Shown here: in pieces, positions 34,684-42,956 of the stretch
Position numbering within the stretch: position 1 is the first letter of the stretch
Layout: each line of letters opens with the position of its first letter
Assembly (NCBI RefSeq): GCF_003626635.1
Contig: NZ_RAZT01000004.1
Coordinates: 124,001 to 188,000 of the forward strand
Length of the DNA: 64,000 nt
Direction: 5' to 3'
DNA from: Micromonospora musae
GTDB taxonomy: Bacteria > Actinomycetota > Actinomycetes > Mycobacteriales > Micromonosporaceae
Notes under the pieces: generated by a model
What the model saw: the letters and a program-made list of their open reading frames with translations, nothing else
Databases searched by the model: none
What the model was told of the DNA's origin: nothing
Made by a program: the position numbers and the translations under genes

Positions 34684-36531
34684 CTAATGGCGGCGTCGGG
34701 CGTCGGCCTCGGCGTCGAGCAGGTCGTTCAGCGTCAGCGCCGAGTTGATCAGAGACAGGTGGCTGAACGCCTGTGGGTAGTTGCCGATCTGCTCACCGGT
34801 CGCCGCGATCTCCTCGGCGTAGAGGCCGAGGTGGTTGCTGAAGGTGGACATCTTCTCGAGGGTGAGCCGGGCGTCGTCCAGGCGGCCGGAGCGAGCCAGC
34901 GCCTCGACGTACCAGAACGTGCACATGTTGAAGGTGCCCTCGTGCCCGGGGAGGCCGTCGGGGGAGTGCACCGGGTCGTACCGGTGGACCAGGCTGTCGG
35001 AGACCAGCTCCCGCTCGATCGCGTTCAAGGTGGACCGCCAGAGGGGGTCGCTCGGCGTCACGAAGCCGACCGCCGGCATGGCGAGCAGCGCCGCATCCAG
35101 CATGTTCTCGTCGTACGCCTGCACGAAGCTGCCGCGTCCCCGGTGGTACCCGCGGGCCATGACCTGGTCGTAGATCAGGTTGCGTTGCTCGGCCCAGCGG
35201 GTGGTGTCGCCGGGGCGGCCGGTGCGGGTGGCGAGGCGGATGGCCCGGTCCAGCGCGACCCAGGACATCACCCGGCCGAAGGTGTAGTTGCGCGGGTGGT
35301 GACGGCTCTCCCAGATGCCGGCGTCGGGCCGGTCCCAGTGCTGGCAGAGCCAGTCGACGAGCCGGACGGTGCTCTTCCACACCTGGTGCGAGACGCGGAT
35401 GCCCTGCTCGTCGGCGAGATGCATGGCGTAGAGGGCCTCGCCGTGGATGTCGAGTTGAAGCTGGTCGGCGGCGCCGTTGCCGATCCGCACCGGGCTGGAC
35501 CCCCGGTACCCCTCCAGATGGTCGAGCACCTCCTCGTGCAGGTCCGAGGAGCCGTCCACCCGATACATGATCTTCAGCGGGTCCTGGTGGTCACCGGCCT
35601 CACGGATCCGCTCGTCGAGCCAGTTCATGTACCGGCTGACCTCCTCGGTGAAGCCGAGGCCGAGCAGCGCGTGCACCGAGAACGACGTGTCGCGTACCCA
35701 GGTGTAGCGGTAGTCCCAGTTACGGGTGCCGCCGACCAGCTCGGGCAGCGCGGCGGTGGGCGCGGCGATCATCGCGCCGGTCGGCGCGTACGTCATGAGC
35801 TTCAACGTGATGGCCGAGCGCTCGACCATCTCCCGCCACCGCCCGGTGTAGCGGGAGCGCTCGACCCAGCGCCGCCAGTAGTCCCGGGTCCACTCGAACA
35901 TCCCCTGGACCTCTGCCGCGGAGATGGTCCGTGGCTCCGTGCTGGCCGTCTCCAGCACGATCCCGCCGGTGTCACCCTCGTTGAGCGTGCCGTACGCGAT
36001 CAGGTCGCCGTCCTCCAGGCGGACCTCCCCGGTCTGCGCCCAGAGCTGCCGTACCGGGTCGACCGGATTGAAGGTGAGCGTCGCCGACGGGCTGCGGAAC
36101 AGGTACCCGTTCGGGTGGCGCTCCAGGTCGTGCCTCTCCCGGGCGTAGTCGAACCGGGGCCGGCACTCCACCCGGAAGCGCATGCTGCCCCGGACCATGG
36201 TGACGATGCGGACCAGGCGGTGCGAGTCGGTGGCCAGATCACCGGTGACCGGCATGAAGTCCATCACCTCGGCGACGCCGTCCGCGCTGATGAACCGGGT
36301 GATCAGGATCGGGGTGCCGGGCAGGTAGAGCTGCTTGGTGACGTACCGGACGTCGTGCGGGGCGATGCGGAAGTAGCCACCGCGTTCCCGGTCCAGCAGC
36401 GCGGCGAAGATGCTCGGCGAGTCGAAGCGCGGCGCGCAGAACCAGTCGACGGTTCCGTCGCACGTCACCAGAGCGGCGGTCTGCAGGTCGCCGATGAGCC
36501 CGTGGTCCTCGATCGCCGGATAGCTCTCCAC
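34684..36531 (-). CDS. Glycoside hydrolase family 15 (trehalase-like) enzyme
   Basis: 615 residues: N-terminal beta-sandwich (about 1-230, beginning YPAIEDHGLIGDLQTAALV) and a C-terminal alpha/alpha barrel (about 260-610). RNWDYRYTWVRDTSFSVHAL, PDAGIWESRHHP (likely acid Glu) and GEQIGNYPQAFSHLSLIN (likely base Glu region) match actinobacterial GH15 trehalases and glucoamylase-like enzymes. No signal peptide, so cytoplasmic. GTG 36531 has GGGAGG upstream; an in-frame start at 36663 would add an odd Arg-rich leader. Confidence 0.88.
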   Translation of the reverse strand: MESYPAIEDHGLIGDLQTAALVTCDGTVDWFCAPRFDSPSIFAALLDRERGGYFRIAPHDVRYVTKQLYLPGTPILITRFISADGVAEVMDFMPVTGDLATDSHRLVRIVTMVRGSMRFRVECRPRFDYARERHDLERHPNGYLFRSPSATLTFNPVDPVRQLWAQTGEVRLEDGDLIAYGTLNEGDTGGIVLETASTEPRTISAAEVQGMFEWTRDYWRRWVERSRYTGRWREMVERSAITLKLMTYAPTGAMIAAPTAALPELVGGTRNWDYRYTWVRDTSFSVHALLGLGFTEEVSRYMNWLDERIREAGDHQDPLKIMYRVDGSSDLHEEVLDHLEGYRGSSPVRIGNGAADQLQLDIHGEALYAMHLADEQGIRVSHQVWKSTVRLVDWLCQHWDRPDAGIWESRHHPRNYTFGRVMSWVALDRAIRLATRTGRPGDTTRWAEQRNLIYDQVMARGYHRGRGSFVQAYDENMLDAALLAMPAVGFVTPSDPLWRSTLNAIERELVSDSLVHRYDPVHSPDGLPGHEGTFNMCTFWYVEALARSGRLDDARLTLEKMSTFSNHLGLYAEEIAATGEQIGNYPQAFSHLSLINSALTLNDLLDAEADARRRH

Positions 36532-36699
36532 GCCGCCTCCCGGTCTCGACAGCCTCCTGCGCAGTAACCTAAGGGACGAATTGTCCGGGTCGGCTCGATT
36601 CGTGGTCAGCCACCCGCGCGTGCTCGATGCGCCTCGACTACTCCGGAGGGCGCAGACCCGCATCCGCGAACCACCGCCACGCCCCCGTCCGGGCAGGAA

Positions 36700-37344
36700 T
36701 CATGCGAGGCCGGCCTGGATGGCCAGGATGGCGGCTCGCACCCGGTCGCGGCTGCCGGTCTTCGCCAACACGTTCGCGACGTGGGTCTTGACCGTACTCA
36801 TCGACAGATGAAGACTCCGCGCGATCTCGTCGTTGTTGAGCCCGGCGCCGATCAACGTGAGCACGTCGGTCTCGCGCGCGGTCAGTTGATAGGCGGCGAG
36901 GTCCACGCGGGTGGCCGGGCCGGTCGACCGCACACGTTCCAGAACCGCGCCGGTGATCTCGGCCGAGAGGATCGCGCCGCCGGCCGCGACCGTGCGCACG
37001 GCGGACAGGAGGTCCTGGGCGCTACTGCGTTTGAGGAGGAACCCACGCGCCCCCGAGGCGATGGCGTCCAGGACGTAGGCGTCATCGTCGAAGGTGGTGA
37101 CGATGATGACGGCCGGGGCATGAGGAATCGCGGCCAGCTCCCGGGTGGCCTGCAGGCCGTCCAGTACCGGCATGCGGATGTCGACGAGAGCGACGTCGAC
37201 GCGGGGATCGCGGCGGACGGCATCGAGAAGCTGCCGCCCGTCCGCGGCTTCGGCCGCGACGTGGATGTCCGGCTGGGAGCGCAGGATCTGGCTGAAGCCG
37301 TCGCGGACCAACTGCTGGTCGTCGGCGATCACGACACGGATCAT
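36700..37344 (-). CDS. NarL/LuxR-type response regulator
   Basis: 214 residues: receiver domain with acidic pair DD (residues 8-9), phospho-acceptor Asp55 (VALVDIRMP) and Lys near 105 (GFLLKRSS), then a LuxR helix-turn-helix (about 148-210: LTARETDVLTLIGAGLNNDE, LHLSMSTVKTHVANVLAKTG). The ATG overlaps the histidine kinase stop by four bases. Candidate targets are tandem GGTACC boxes upstream of the divergent lipid gene. Confidence 0.93.
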   Translation of the reverse strand: MIRVVIADDQQLVRDGFSQILRSQPDIHVAAEAADGRQLLDAVRRDPRVDVALVDIRMPVLDGLQATRELAAIPHAPAVIIVTTFDDDAYVLDAIASGARGFLLKRSSAQDLLSAVRTVAAGGAILSAEITGAVLERVRSTGPATRVDLAAYQLTARETDVLTLIGAGLNNDEIARSLHLSMSTVKTHVANVLAKTGSRDRVRAAILAIQAGLA

Positions 37345-38453
37345 GGCCTGGCCACCGGCAGGACGGCCTCCAGCACCGTACCGCCGCCGGGACGCCGGTC
37401 GACGTGTGAGCTGCCGCCGAGCGCCCGCGCGCGTTCCTCGATGCCGAGCAGCCCCGAGCCGCGCGTCACGGCCCGGGGCGGACCGATCCCGTCGTCGCTC
37501 ACCCGCAGCCTGGCATGGTCGCCGACGCGGATCAGCTCGACCCAGGCGGTCGCGGCATTCGCGTGCCGGGCGATGTTGGTGACGGCCTCCTGAACGATGC
37601 GGTAGGCCGCCAGGACACCCACCTCGTCGAGTCCCGGCTCGGCGTCGAGCCGGACGTGCACCGCCACACCCTGCTGGCGCAGCGGCTCGGCGAGCAGTTC
37701 GTCGATATCGGAGAGGCGGGGCGGGGCGCTCACGGCCACCGGTGCGTCCGGGTTGCGGAGATGTACGACGAGCGTGTCGAGCTCGCGCAGAGCGGTGCGG
37801 CCGCTGTTCGCGATCGTCCGCAGCGCCACCGCCGGGTCGCTGCTGAACTGTCCGGCCTCGGCCTGGACCACCATCGCGGTGACGTGGTGACCGACCACGT
37901 CGTGCAGTTCGCGGGCCAGATTCGTGCGCTGCGCGAGCCAGGCGGCCTGGTCACGTAGCTCGGCCGTCTCCCGGGTGAGCGCGTTGCCGCGGGACCACGA
38001 GCGCATCAGGACAGCGAGGAGATAGCCGGCCGCCACGAAGGCGAAGGGCTGTTCGTAGAGCCCGCGATGGTTCAGCAGGGCGACGGTGAGGGCACCGGCG
38101 GCGCCGGCCAGACCGGCCGCCCAGCCCAGCCACGGTCGACGGGCCGGATCCTCGCAGGTCGAGACGAACACGAGAGCGGCCGCCGCCAGACCCAGCTGGA
38201 CCGACTCACCGGTGCTCACTATCGCCACGAACCCGGCGCAGGCCGCGAAGACCAGGGCCCGAGCGCCGGGCGGCAGGGCCATGGCCGTGAGGGCGGCGGG
38301 CAGCACCAACCACACCCAGCCCGTCGGTACGAGCACGTCCTGGTCGACCGTCGTGACCACGACTGTGACGATCACACCGGCCGCGCCGTAGGTGAGCCGG
38401 CGCGCGCCTCTGAGGCTGCGGACCCATTGCCCGATCGCGGTAACCACCTGCAC
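37341..38453 (-). CDS. Sensor histidine kinase (HisKA_3 type)
   Basis: 370 residues: about 5-6 N-terminal membrane segments (about 20-150) with almost no extracellular domain, a dimerisation helix with phospho-acceptor His184 (ARELHDVVGHHVTAMVV) and an HATPase domain (EAVTNIARHANA, VSDDGIGPP, GSGLLGIEERARAL). Partner of the overlapping response regulator. The membrane-only sensor suggests it detects membrane state or a membrane-soluble signal. Confidence 0.92.
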   Translation of the reverse strand: MQVVTAIGQWVRSLRGARRLTYGAAGVIVTVVVTTVDQDVLVPTGWVWLVLPAALTAMALPPGARALVFAACAGFVAIVSTGESVQLGLAAAALVFVSTCEDPARRPWLGWAAGLAGAAGALTVALLNHRGLYEQPFAFVAAGYLLAVLMRSWSRGNALTRETAELRDQAAWLAQRTNLARELHDVVGHHVTAMVVQAEAGQFSSDPAVALRTIANSGRTALRELDTLVVHLRNPDAPVAVSAPPRLSDIDELLAEPLRQQGVAVHVRLDAEPGLDEVGVLAAYRIVQEAVTNIARHANAATAWVELIRVGDHARLRVSDDGIGPPRAVTRGSGLLGIEERARALGGSSHVDRRPGGGTVLEAVLPVARP

Positions 38454-38482
38454 AGTCTCGATGATCCGCCCTGGGCCGGCCA

Positions 38483-38551
38483 GGTACCCAGGTACCGGTC
38501 CGGTCGGTACCCCGGTACCGCGGCCGCGCCGAGGGTCGGCACCCCGGTACG
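38483..38551. promoter_or_regulatory. Tandem GGTACC boxes in a divergent promoter
   Basis: GGTACC occurs at 38483, 38491, 38506 and 38514, forming two GGTACCCxGGTACC units (38483-38496 and 38506-38519), and GGTACG at 38546. They fill the 134-base gap between the histidine kinase and the phosphatidyltransferase gene. The regular 8-base spacing inside each unit suggests cooperative binding, most simply by the adjacent response regulator. Confidence 0.55.
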
Positions 38552-38587
38552 TTCCGCCGGAAGGGCCAAGAACCGGAGCCTGCAGGT

Positions 38588-39181
38588 GTGACTCTCGTCG
38601 ACTCCCGGCCCGTCCTGCAGGTCGGCCCGCTGCTCACCATCCCCAACTGCATCACCATCATCCGGACCCTCGCGGCCGTGACGCTCGGCATCGTCGCTCT
38701 CGCCTCCGGTTCGGTCGCCTTGATCGCGGTGGCGTACGGCATCTACTGGCTCGGTGACATGCTCGACGGCCTCGCCGCGCGGTGGCTCGGTCAGGAGACC
38801 CGAGCCGGCGCCGTCCTCGACATCGTGAGCGACCGGGCCTGCACTGCGGTGCTCTGTGTCGCCCTGGTCGCCCTGGTTCCCGATGTCTCGCTGGTCGCCA
38901 TGGTGTTTCTGCCGTCGTTCATGGTCCTGGACACCATGCTGTCGCTGGTGTTCCTGTGCTGGCCTGTGCTCAGCCCGAACCATTTCCATGTCGTCGACCG
39001 GCGCGTATGGGCATTGAACTGGTCGCCGCTGGCGAAGGCGGTCAACACCGCCGGGGTCATCGGTGCTGTGGCCCTCGGGCAGTACTCGGTGGCGGTGACT
39101 GTGGCATTGGCCGTCCTCGCGGTCAAGGCGTGGTCCGCCGTGGCGGTGGCCAGGCTGCTGAGGCGGGACGGCCGGGCGTGA
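38588..39181 (+). CDS. CDP-alcohol phosphatidyltransferase family protein
   Basis: 197 residues, about six membrane segments. The full family motif DGx2ARx8Gx3Dx3D is present as D60-GLAARWL...G-AVLD-IVSD82. Such enzymes transfer a phosphatidyl group from CDP-diacylglycerol to an alcohol, making phospholipids; the alcohol cannot be told. GTG start; the next gene overlaps its stop by four bases. Promoter region carries GGTACC boxes and is divergent from the two-component system. Confidence 0.9.
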   Translation: MTLVDSRPVLQVGPLLTIPNCITIIRTLAAVTLGIVALASGSVALIAVAYGIYWLGDMLDGLAARWLGQETRAGAVLDIVSDRACTAVLCVALVALVPDVSLVAMVFLPSFMVLDTMLSLVFLCWPVLSPNHFHVVDRRVWALNWSPLAKAVNTAGVIGAVALGQYSVAVTVALAVLAVKAWSAVAVARLLRRDGRA

Positions 39182-39648
39182 ACGGTCTCGTGGAGGCTGC
39201 GGTCGCGCTCGGGTACGGGTTCGTCTCGGCCCTCGTCCCGGTCGTCAACGCGGAGGCCTACGCCGTGGTCGCCGGGCGTCCGGGCGGGTACGCCGTGATC
39301 GCCGTGGTCGCCCTGGCGGTCGGGCAGACCGCGGGAAAGCTGCTGCTGTTCGAGGCCGCTCGTCGCGGAACCGGCCGGCTGGCCCGGAGGCTCGCACGAC
39401 GCAACAGATCGGGGCGCGCGGCCGCCCGGACCGCCCGCTGGACCGAGCCCGTCCAGCGCTGGCTCTCCGGCCGCCGCACCGGTCTGCCGACGGTGCTGCT
39501 CTCCGCCTCCGTCGGCGTCCCACCACTCGTCCTGGTCAGCGTCGCCGCCGGAACCGCCGGCCTGCGCCGCTGGGAGTTCGCCGTCGCATGCCTGCTCGGA
39601 CGGGTACTCCGCTTCGCCGTCCTCGCCCTGCCCGCGACCCTCGCGTGA
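39178..39648 (+). CDS. DedA/VTT-like membrane protein
   Basis: 156 residues from a GTG overlapping the upstream stop (GTGA). About four hydrophobic segments; the C-terminal GVPPLVLVSVAAGTAGLRRW...LLGRVLRFAVL pattern (Gly-Arg-x-x-Arg near the last helix) resembles VTT/DedA (SNARE-associated) proteins, some of which move phospholipids across the membrane. Coupling to a phosphatidyltransferase supports a lipid role. A longer in-frame extension inside the upstream gene is ignored. Confidence 0.75.
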   Translation: MNGLVEAAVALGYGFVSALVPVVNAEAYAVVAGRPGGYAVIAVVALAVGQTAGKLLLFEAARRGTGRLARRLARRNRSGRAAARTARWTEPVQRWLSGRRTGLPTVLLSASVGVPPLVLVSVAAGTAGLRRWEFAVACLLGRVLRFAVLALPATLA

Positions 39649-39694
39649 CCCCGAACAGAGCCGCGGCGGCTCAGTCGTCTTCGTGCTGACGGAG

Positions 39695-40231
39695 TCAGCC
39701 GAGCTTCTTGACCAGTGTCTCGAAGGCCAGGTCGCGACGGCGGGGCAGGCCGAACCGCTCGTCGCCGTAGGGGAACGGGGTGATTTCTCCGGTGCGGACG
39801 TAGCCCCGCCGCTCGTACCAGGCGATCAGTTCGTCCCGTTGGGTGATGACCGTCATCCGCATCTCCCCGGCGCCCCACTCCTGCTCGGCGTGGCGCTCGG
39901 CCACGTCGAGCAGCTCGCGCCCCAGCCCGCCGCCCTGCTGCGAGGGTGCGACGGCGAACATGCCGAAGTAGGCGTGGTCATCGCGGCGCTCCAGCTGGCA
40001 GCAGGCGACGAGCCGGGTCCCCTCCTCGACGACGAGCACCGAGCTGTCCGGGCCGGTCACCGCGGCGGTCACCATGTCGCGGTCGGTGCGCTGGCCGTCG
40101 AGCAGGTCCGCCTCGTGGGTCCAGCCGGCCCGGCTGCTATCCCCCCGGTACGCCGACTCGACCAGGTCGACGAGGGCGTCGACGTCGGCGAGGCCGGCGA
40201 TCCGGACGGTACGGTGCGTGGTGCTGGTCAT
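39695..40231 (-). CDS. GNAT family N-acetyltransferase
   Basis: 178 residues with the acetyl-CoA binding segment FAVAPSQQGGGLGRELLDVA (about 92-111) and C-terminal ERRGYVRTGEITPFPYGDER. Contains a Cys pair (VACCQL) in the core strand. Stands alone on the reverse strand. Substrate unknown. Confidence 0.88.
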   Translation of the reverse strand: MTSTTHRTVRIAGLADVDALVDLVESAYRGDSSRAGWTHEADLLDGQRTDRDMVTAAVTGPDSSVLVVEEGTRLVACCQLERRDDHAYFGMFAVAPSQQGGGLGRELLDVAERHAEQEWGAGEMRMTVITQRDELIAWYERRGYVRTGEITPFPYGDERFGLPRRRDLAFETLVKKLG

Positions 40232-40344
40232 CGGCGGAACTCCAGGAGTAGCGGCAGTCGGTGAACCATCGTATGCGGCCGACCAGGACGTCTACTCGCA
40301 CCGGACCGCGATGAAGAGGAGGTGGAGGAGATGAGGAAGGGCGG

Positions 40345-40722
40345 TCATAGGCGGATGGCAATGCCGATCCTGCGGTCACGTCGCCCGAGGAGCAGGTCGA
40401 ACCCGAACACCAGCCGGGCGATGGGGTAGCGGCGGGCCATGAGCCGGCGTACCCGTGCCGTCTCGGTCCGGTCCAGTAGTCGGGCCTGGCCCCGTACCGT
40501 CGGCGCGCCGGCGGCGACCCGGCCGTTCGGGTCGCACGGTGTCACGGTCACCGTGGCGTTGTTGCGGATCCTTCTGACTTTTCCGCTCTTGCGCTGGGTG
40601 AGCACGAAGAGCTCGCCTGCGTCAGCGACGAGCCCAACGGGGGTGGGGACCGGTCGTCCGTCCCGGCGGTAGGTGGTCACGGTGGCGTACCGGGTGTGGG
40701 CGATCTCGGCGGGCACGCTCAT
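40345..40722 (-). CDS. PPOX-type FMN/F420-dependent oxidoreductase
   Basis: 125 residues of the pyridoxamine 5'-phosphate oxidase-like split-barrel fold: YATVTTYRRDGRPVPTPVGL, GKVRRIRNNATVTVTPCDPN, APTVRGQARLLD. Actinobacterial members often use F420H2 or FMN. Its start overlaps the stop of the upstream membrane gene by four bases, so they form an operon controlled from the divergent TetR promoter at 41135-41360. Confidence 0.85.
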   Translation of the reverse strand: MSVPAEIAHTRYATVTTYRRDGRPVPTPVGLVADAGELFVLTQRKSGKVRRIRNNATVTVTPCDPNGRVAAGAPTVRGQARLLDRTETARVRRLMARRYPIARLVFGFDLLLGRRDRRIGIAIRL

Positions 40723-41135
40723 GCGGGGCTCGCGTCGGTTCGCCGGTCCAGCCAGGACGCCCCCGCGATGGCCGCGGCACCGAGCGCCTCCCAGCCCGCC
40801 GCGTTGAGAAACGCCCGGGGCGCGCGACCCGTGGCCGCGAGCCCGGTGAGGCCGGCCGCCATCAACAAGCGGCGGGCCATGACGTACCTGGGAAAGCCGG
40901 GCCAGCCCTGCGCCGCCCCCAGCAGATAGGCCCCGCCCTCGCCGATCGCGGCGAAGGAGCTGCTGCCCAGCACGGCTGTCGTGTGGTCACCCGGTCCCCG
41001 CTCGGCGGGGCGCTCGAATCCGGAGAGGCGCTGTTGGCGGTCGGGGCTGACCACGCCCAGGGTCCCGAGGGCGGCACCGACCGCCCCCAGGCACGTCAGG
41101 GTCCAGAAGGTGGCTCTACCTCGTCCAGCGTTCAT
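40719..41135 (-). CDS. Small membrane protein in a TetR-controlled operon
   Basis: 138 residues, about four hydrophobic segments (TFWTLTCLGAVGAALGTLGV near the start, LLMAAGLTGLAATG, ALGAAAIAGASWL). ATG 41135 is chosen over an open frame reaching 41369, which would run through the operators into the TetR gene. Precedes the PPOX gene with a 4-base overlap. Family not recognised. Confidence 0.7.
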   Translation of the reverse strand: MNAGRGRATFWTLTCLGAVGAALGTLGVVSPDRQQRLSGFERPAERGPGDHTTAVLGSSSFAAIGEGGAYLLGAAQGWPGFPRYVMARRLLMAAGLTGLAATGRAPRAFLNAAGWEALGAAAIAGASWLDRRTDASPA

Positions 41136-41298
41136 CTCTTCACTTCCTTGCATGTCTCGTTCGGTCGCCGGGCACGCCGGTGGCGGGACGCCGGCTCTGC
41201 CAGATCGACCAGGGTCGGGCGCCGAGCCTCGGACCCGCGCCGAGCCGGACCGCCGGATTCCAGGGCACGACATTCTCCACCGAAGTGGTAGTGACATC

Positions 41299-41342
41299 AC
41301 CGTTTTAACGGTAGCGCTAAAGTGGTGGTGTTGCCACCACTT
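41299..41342. promoter_or_regulatory. Two palindromes in a TetR divergent promoter
   Basis: ACCGTT-TT-AACGGT (41299-41312) and AAGTGGTGG-TGTTG-CCACCACTT (41320-41342) lie side by side in the gap between the TetR gene and the leftward operon. The second ends 17 bases before the TetR ATG. Either or both may be its operator. Confidence 0.6.
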
Positions 41343-41359
41343 CGATCGGAGGTCCGAAG

Positions 41360-41911
41360 ATGCGGGCACCCCGCCGGGACCAGCTCCGCAACCGGCAACG
41401 GTTGATCACGGCTGCCCGCGAGGCCTTCACCGAGCACGGCCCGGAGGTCGCCCTCGACGAGATCGCACGCCGGGCCGGCGTCGGGACCACCACGCTCTAC
41501 CGGCACTTTCCGGAGAAGGAAGGGCTGATCGAGGCGGTCCTCGATGACCTCGCCGCGGCGGTACGGGACAACGCGGAGCGCGCCATGCAGAACAGCGATC
41601 CGGTCGGCGCCTTCCGGGCGGTGTTCAGCCAGAGCTGCGACATGTCCGAGCAGGAGGTGGCGACGTTCGCCCAACTGGCTGGCGCCGGCAACCGTGCCGA
41701 CAAGCACGCGCAGCGTCTGATTACATCCGTCGTCGGCCCGGCCACGGATCGGTTACGATCCGCCGGCCGGCTGCGCGCCGGCATAACCGCCGATGACATC
41801 GCGACCTTCGTCCGCATGACCCTCAGCGGGGACAGCGACGAGGCTCGCGGTAAGGCGATCCAGGTCATGCTCGACGGCCTCGTCAGTCCGCAAGACGCCA
41901 CGGCGACCTGA
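41360..41911 (+). CDS. TetR family regulator
   Basis: 183 residues. The N-terminal domain (about 8-58) has EIARRAGVGTTTLYRHFPEK; the C-terminal ligand domain resembles the SbtR-type TetR group (DAFRAVF-like segment GAFRAVFSQSCDM). Divergent from a membrane protein/PPOX operon with two palindromes between them, so it probably represses that operon and itself. Confidence 0.9.
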   Translation: MRAPRRDQLRNRQRLITAAREAFTEHGPEVALDEIARRAGVGTTTLYRHFPEKEGLIEAVLDDLAAAVRDNAERAMQNSDPVGAFRAVFSQSCDMSEQEVATFAQLAGAGNRADKHAQRLITSVVGPATDRLRSAGRLRAGITADDIATFVRMTLSGDSDEARGKAIQVMLDGLVSPQDATAT

Positions 41912-41974
41912 CGTGGCCGCGTCCGGCCTGCCCCGAAGACGGCGTCCGGCGTGGCGGCTCACCACTTCCCGAGC

Positions 41975-42125
41975 GCAGTGCGGCCGGTCGGGAAGTTGCT
42001 CCAGCGCCTTGCTGGACAGCGGAATCTGGCGGGACGGAACAGTGCAGGCGAGGCTCCCGGCCGTGGCAGCGGACCTTGATCGACTGCTGCCTGGCCGGGA
42101 GCCTCGCCGTCATCTGTTTCGGGCT
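41975..42125 (-). mobile_element. IS5-type element end, relic 2
   Basis: The DNA matches the left end of the IS at 2640-2765: GCTGGACAGCGGAATC, GGCGAGGCTCCCGG, ATCGACTGCTG and GGAGCCTCGCC are shared in the same order. Translated leftward, the transposase start is recognisable (IPLSSKALEQL against IPLSSRTLSHL) for about 20 codons. A 16-bp perfect inverted repeat, GGCGAGGCTCCCGGCC (42047-42062) with 42093-42108, is retained. The rest of the element is gone. Confidence 0.75.
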
Positions 42126-42152
42126 CAACTGACCCCGCCCTGAGCTACAGGG

Positions 42153-42710
42153 TCAGTCGCCCTTCGCGGCGCGGCCGAGGCGGATCGCCGAGATGAGGAA
42201 GAAGATGGCGCCGGGGATGGCGTAGCCGATCGCGTTGGTCAGCGTCGGGTTGTCCGCGGCGGCGCCCGCGATGAACGCCCCACCGGCGAGTACGGAGATG
42301 CCACCGCTGATGATCATCGGCCACTGGCCCCCCATCCTGCGCCGGGTGACCCCCACGAGCAGCTGGATCAGCCCGGCCACGATCGCCCACGCACCCCAGA
42401 CCCCCAGCACCGCCGGAATGCCGGAGGTGCTCGCGACGGCGAGACCGACGGCGGCGAGCAGACTGACCGTGACGTTCGCGTAGAGCAGGGCGGGGGATCC
42501 GGTGGCGCGCGACGCGCGGGCGTCGATGATCGCGGCTGCCACGTCGAAGAGCGGGTAGAGCACGAGCAGCGTCACCGCGAGTGGGCCGAGGTGCTCGGCG
42601 GTCGTGAACGCCACGAGGGCCCAGACGATGGCGAACGCGAAGCGGACGAGGTACAGCCGCCGCAGGGCGGCTGCCGTCGTCGAGATGCCGGGCGCGGCAA
42701 CGGTGGTCAT
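42153..42710 (-). CDS. HdeD/DUF308-like membrane protein
   Basis: 185 residues with six hydrophobic segments in paired-repeat style (LYPLFDVAAAIIDARAS, WAIVAGLIQLLVGVTRRRMG, SGGISVLAGGAFIAG). Resembles DUF308/HdeD proteins, which in enterobacteria are acid-resistance membrane proteins. ATG 42710 has AGAGGATC upstream; open frame extends to 42800. Divergent from a TetR gene with three operator copies between them, so clearly under its control. Confidence 0.78.
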   Translation of the reverse strand: MTTVAAPGISTTAAALRRLYLVRFAFAIVWALVAFTTAEHLGPLAVTLLVLYPLFDVAAAIIDARASRATGSPALLYANVTVSLLAAVGLAVASTSGIPAVLGVWGAWAIVAGLIQLLVGVTRRRMGGQWPMIISGGISVLAGGAFIAGAAADNPTLTNAIGYAIPGAIFFLISAIRLGRAAKGD

Positions 42711-42806
42711 GGTGATCCTCTCGGGGTTCCCTGTCGGAGCGGCGGTCGATCGGCGGGTGCCGGTGAGCTGGTCGATCAAGGGGTGTGGCTGGCTCGGCAA
42801 TCAGGT

Positions 42807-42824
42807 AGAACGAACGTTCTGTCT
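42807..42824. promoter_or_regulatory. GAACGTTC operator copy A
   Basis: AGAACGAACGTTCTGTCT, centred on GAACGTTC; closest copy to the leftward membrane gene. Matches copies B and C on the right half. Confidence 0.65.
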
Positions 42825-42858
42825 CGGCCAATCATGAACGGCTCACTACGTACTGTCA

Positions 42859-42876
42859 AGACGGAACGTTCTGTCT
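42859..42876. promoter_or_regulatory. GAACGTTC operator copy B
   Basis: AGACGGAACGTTCTGTCT: palindrome with one mismatched pair, 98 bases before the TetR ATG. Confidence 0.7.
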
Positions 42877-42925
42877 ACCGGTGGCACCGAGGTCGGAGCG
42901 CGGCCGCGACGCGGCGCGAGGAGTG

Positions 42926-42943
42926 AGACGGAACGTTCTGTCG
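42926..42943. promoter_or_regulatory. GAACGTTC operator copy C
   Basis: AGACGGAACGTTCTGTCG, ending 13 bases before the TetR ATG; would block its transcription directly. Confidence 0.7.
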
Positions 42944-42956
42944 CTACCATGGAGTC

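Noticed and set aside
34687..36567. Forward 626-codon frame over the GH15 gene
   Set aside because: Antisense shadow; the reverse frame shows clear GH15 motifs and a ribosome site.
36573..36585. GGACGAATTGTCC upstream of the GH15 gene as a sixth TetR site
   Set aside because: The centre is five bases instead of six and the flanks differ, so I do not count it with the regulon.
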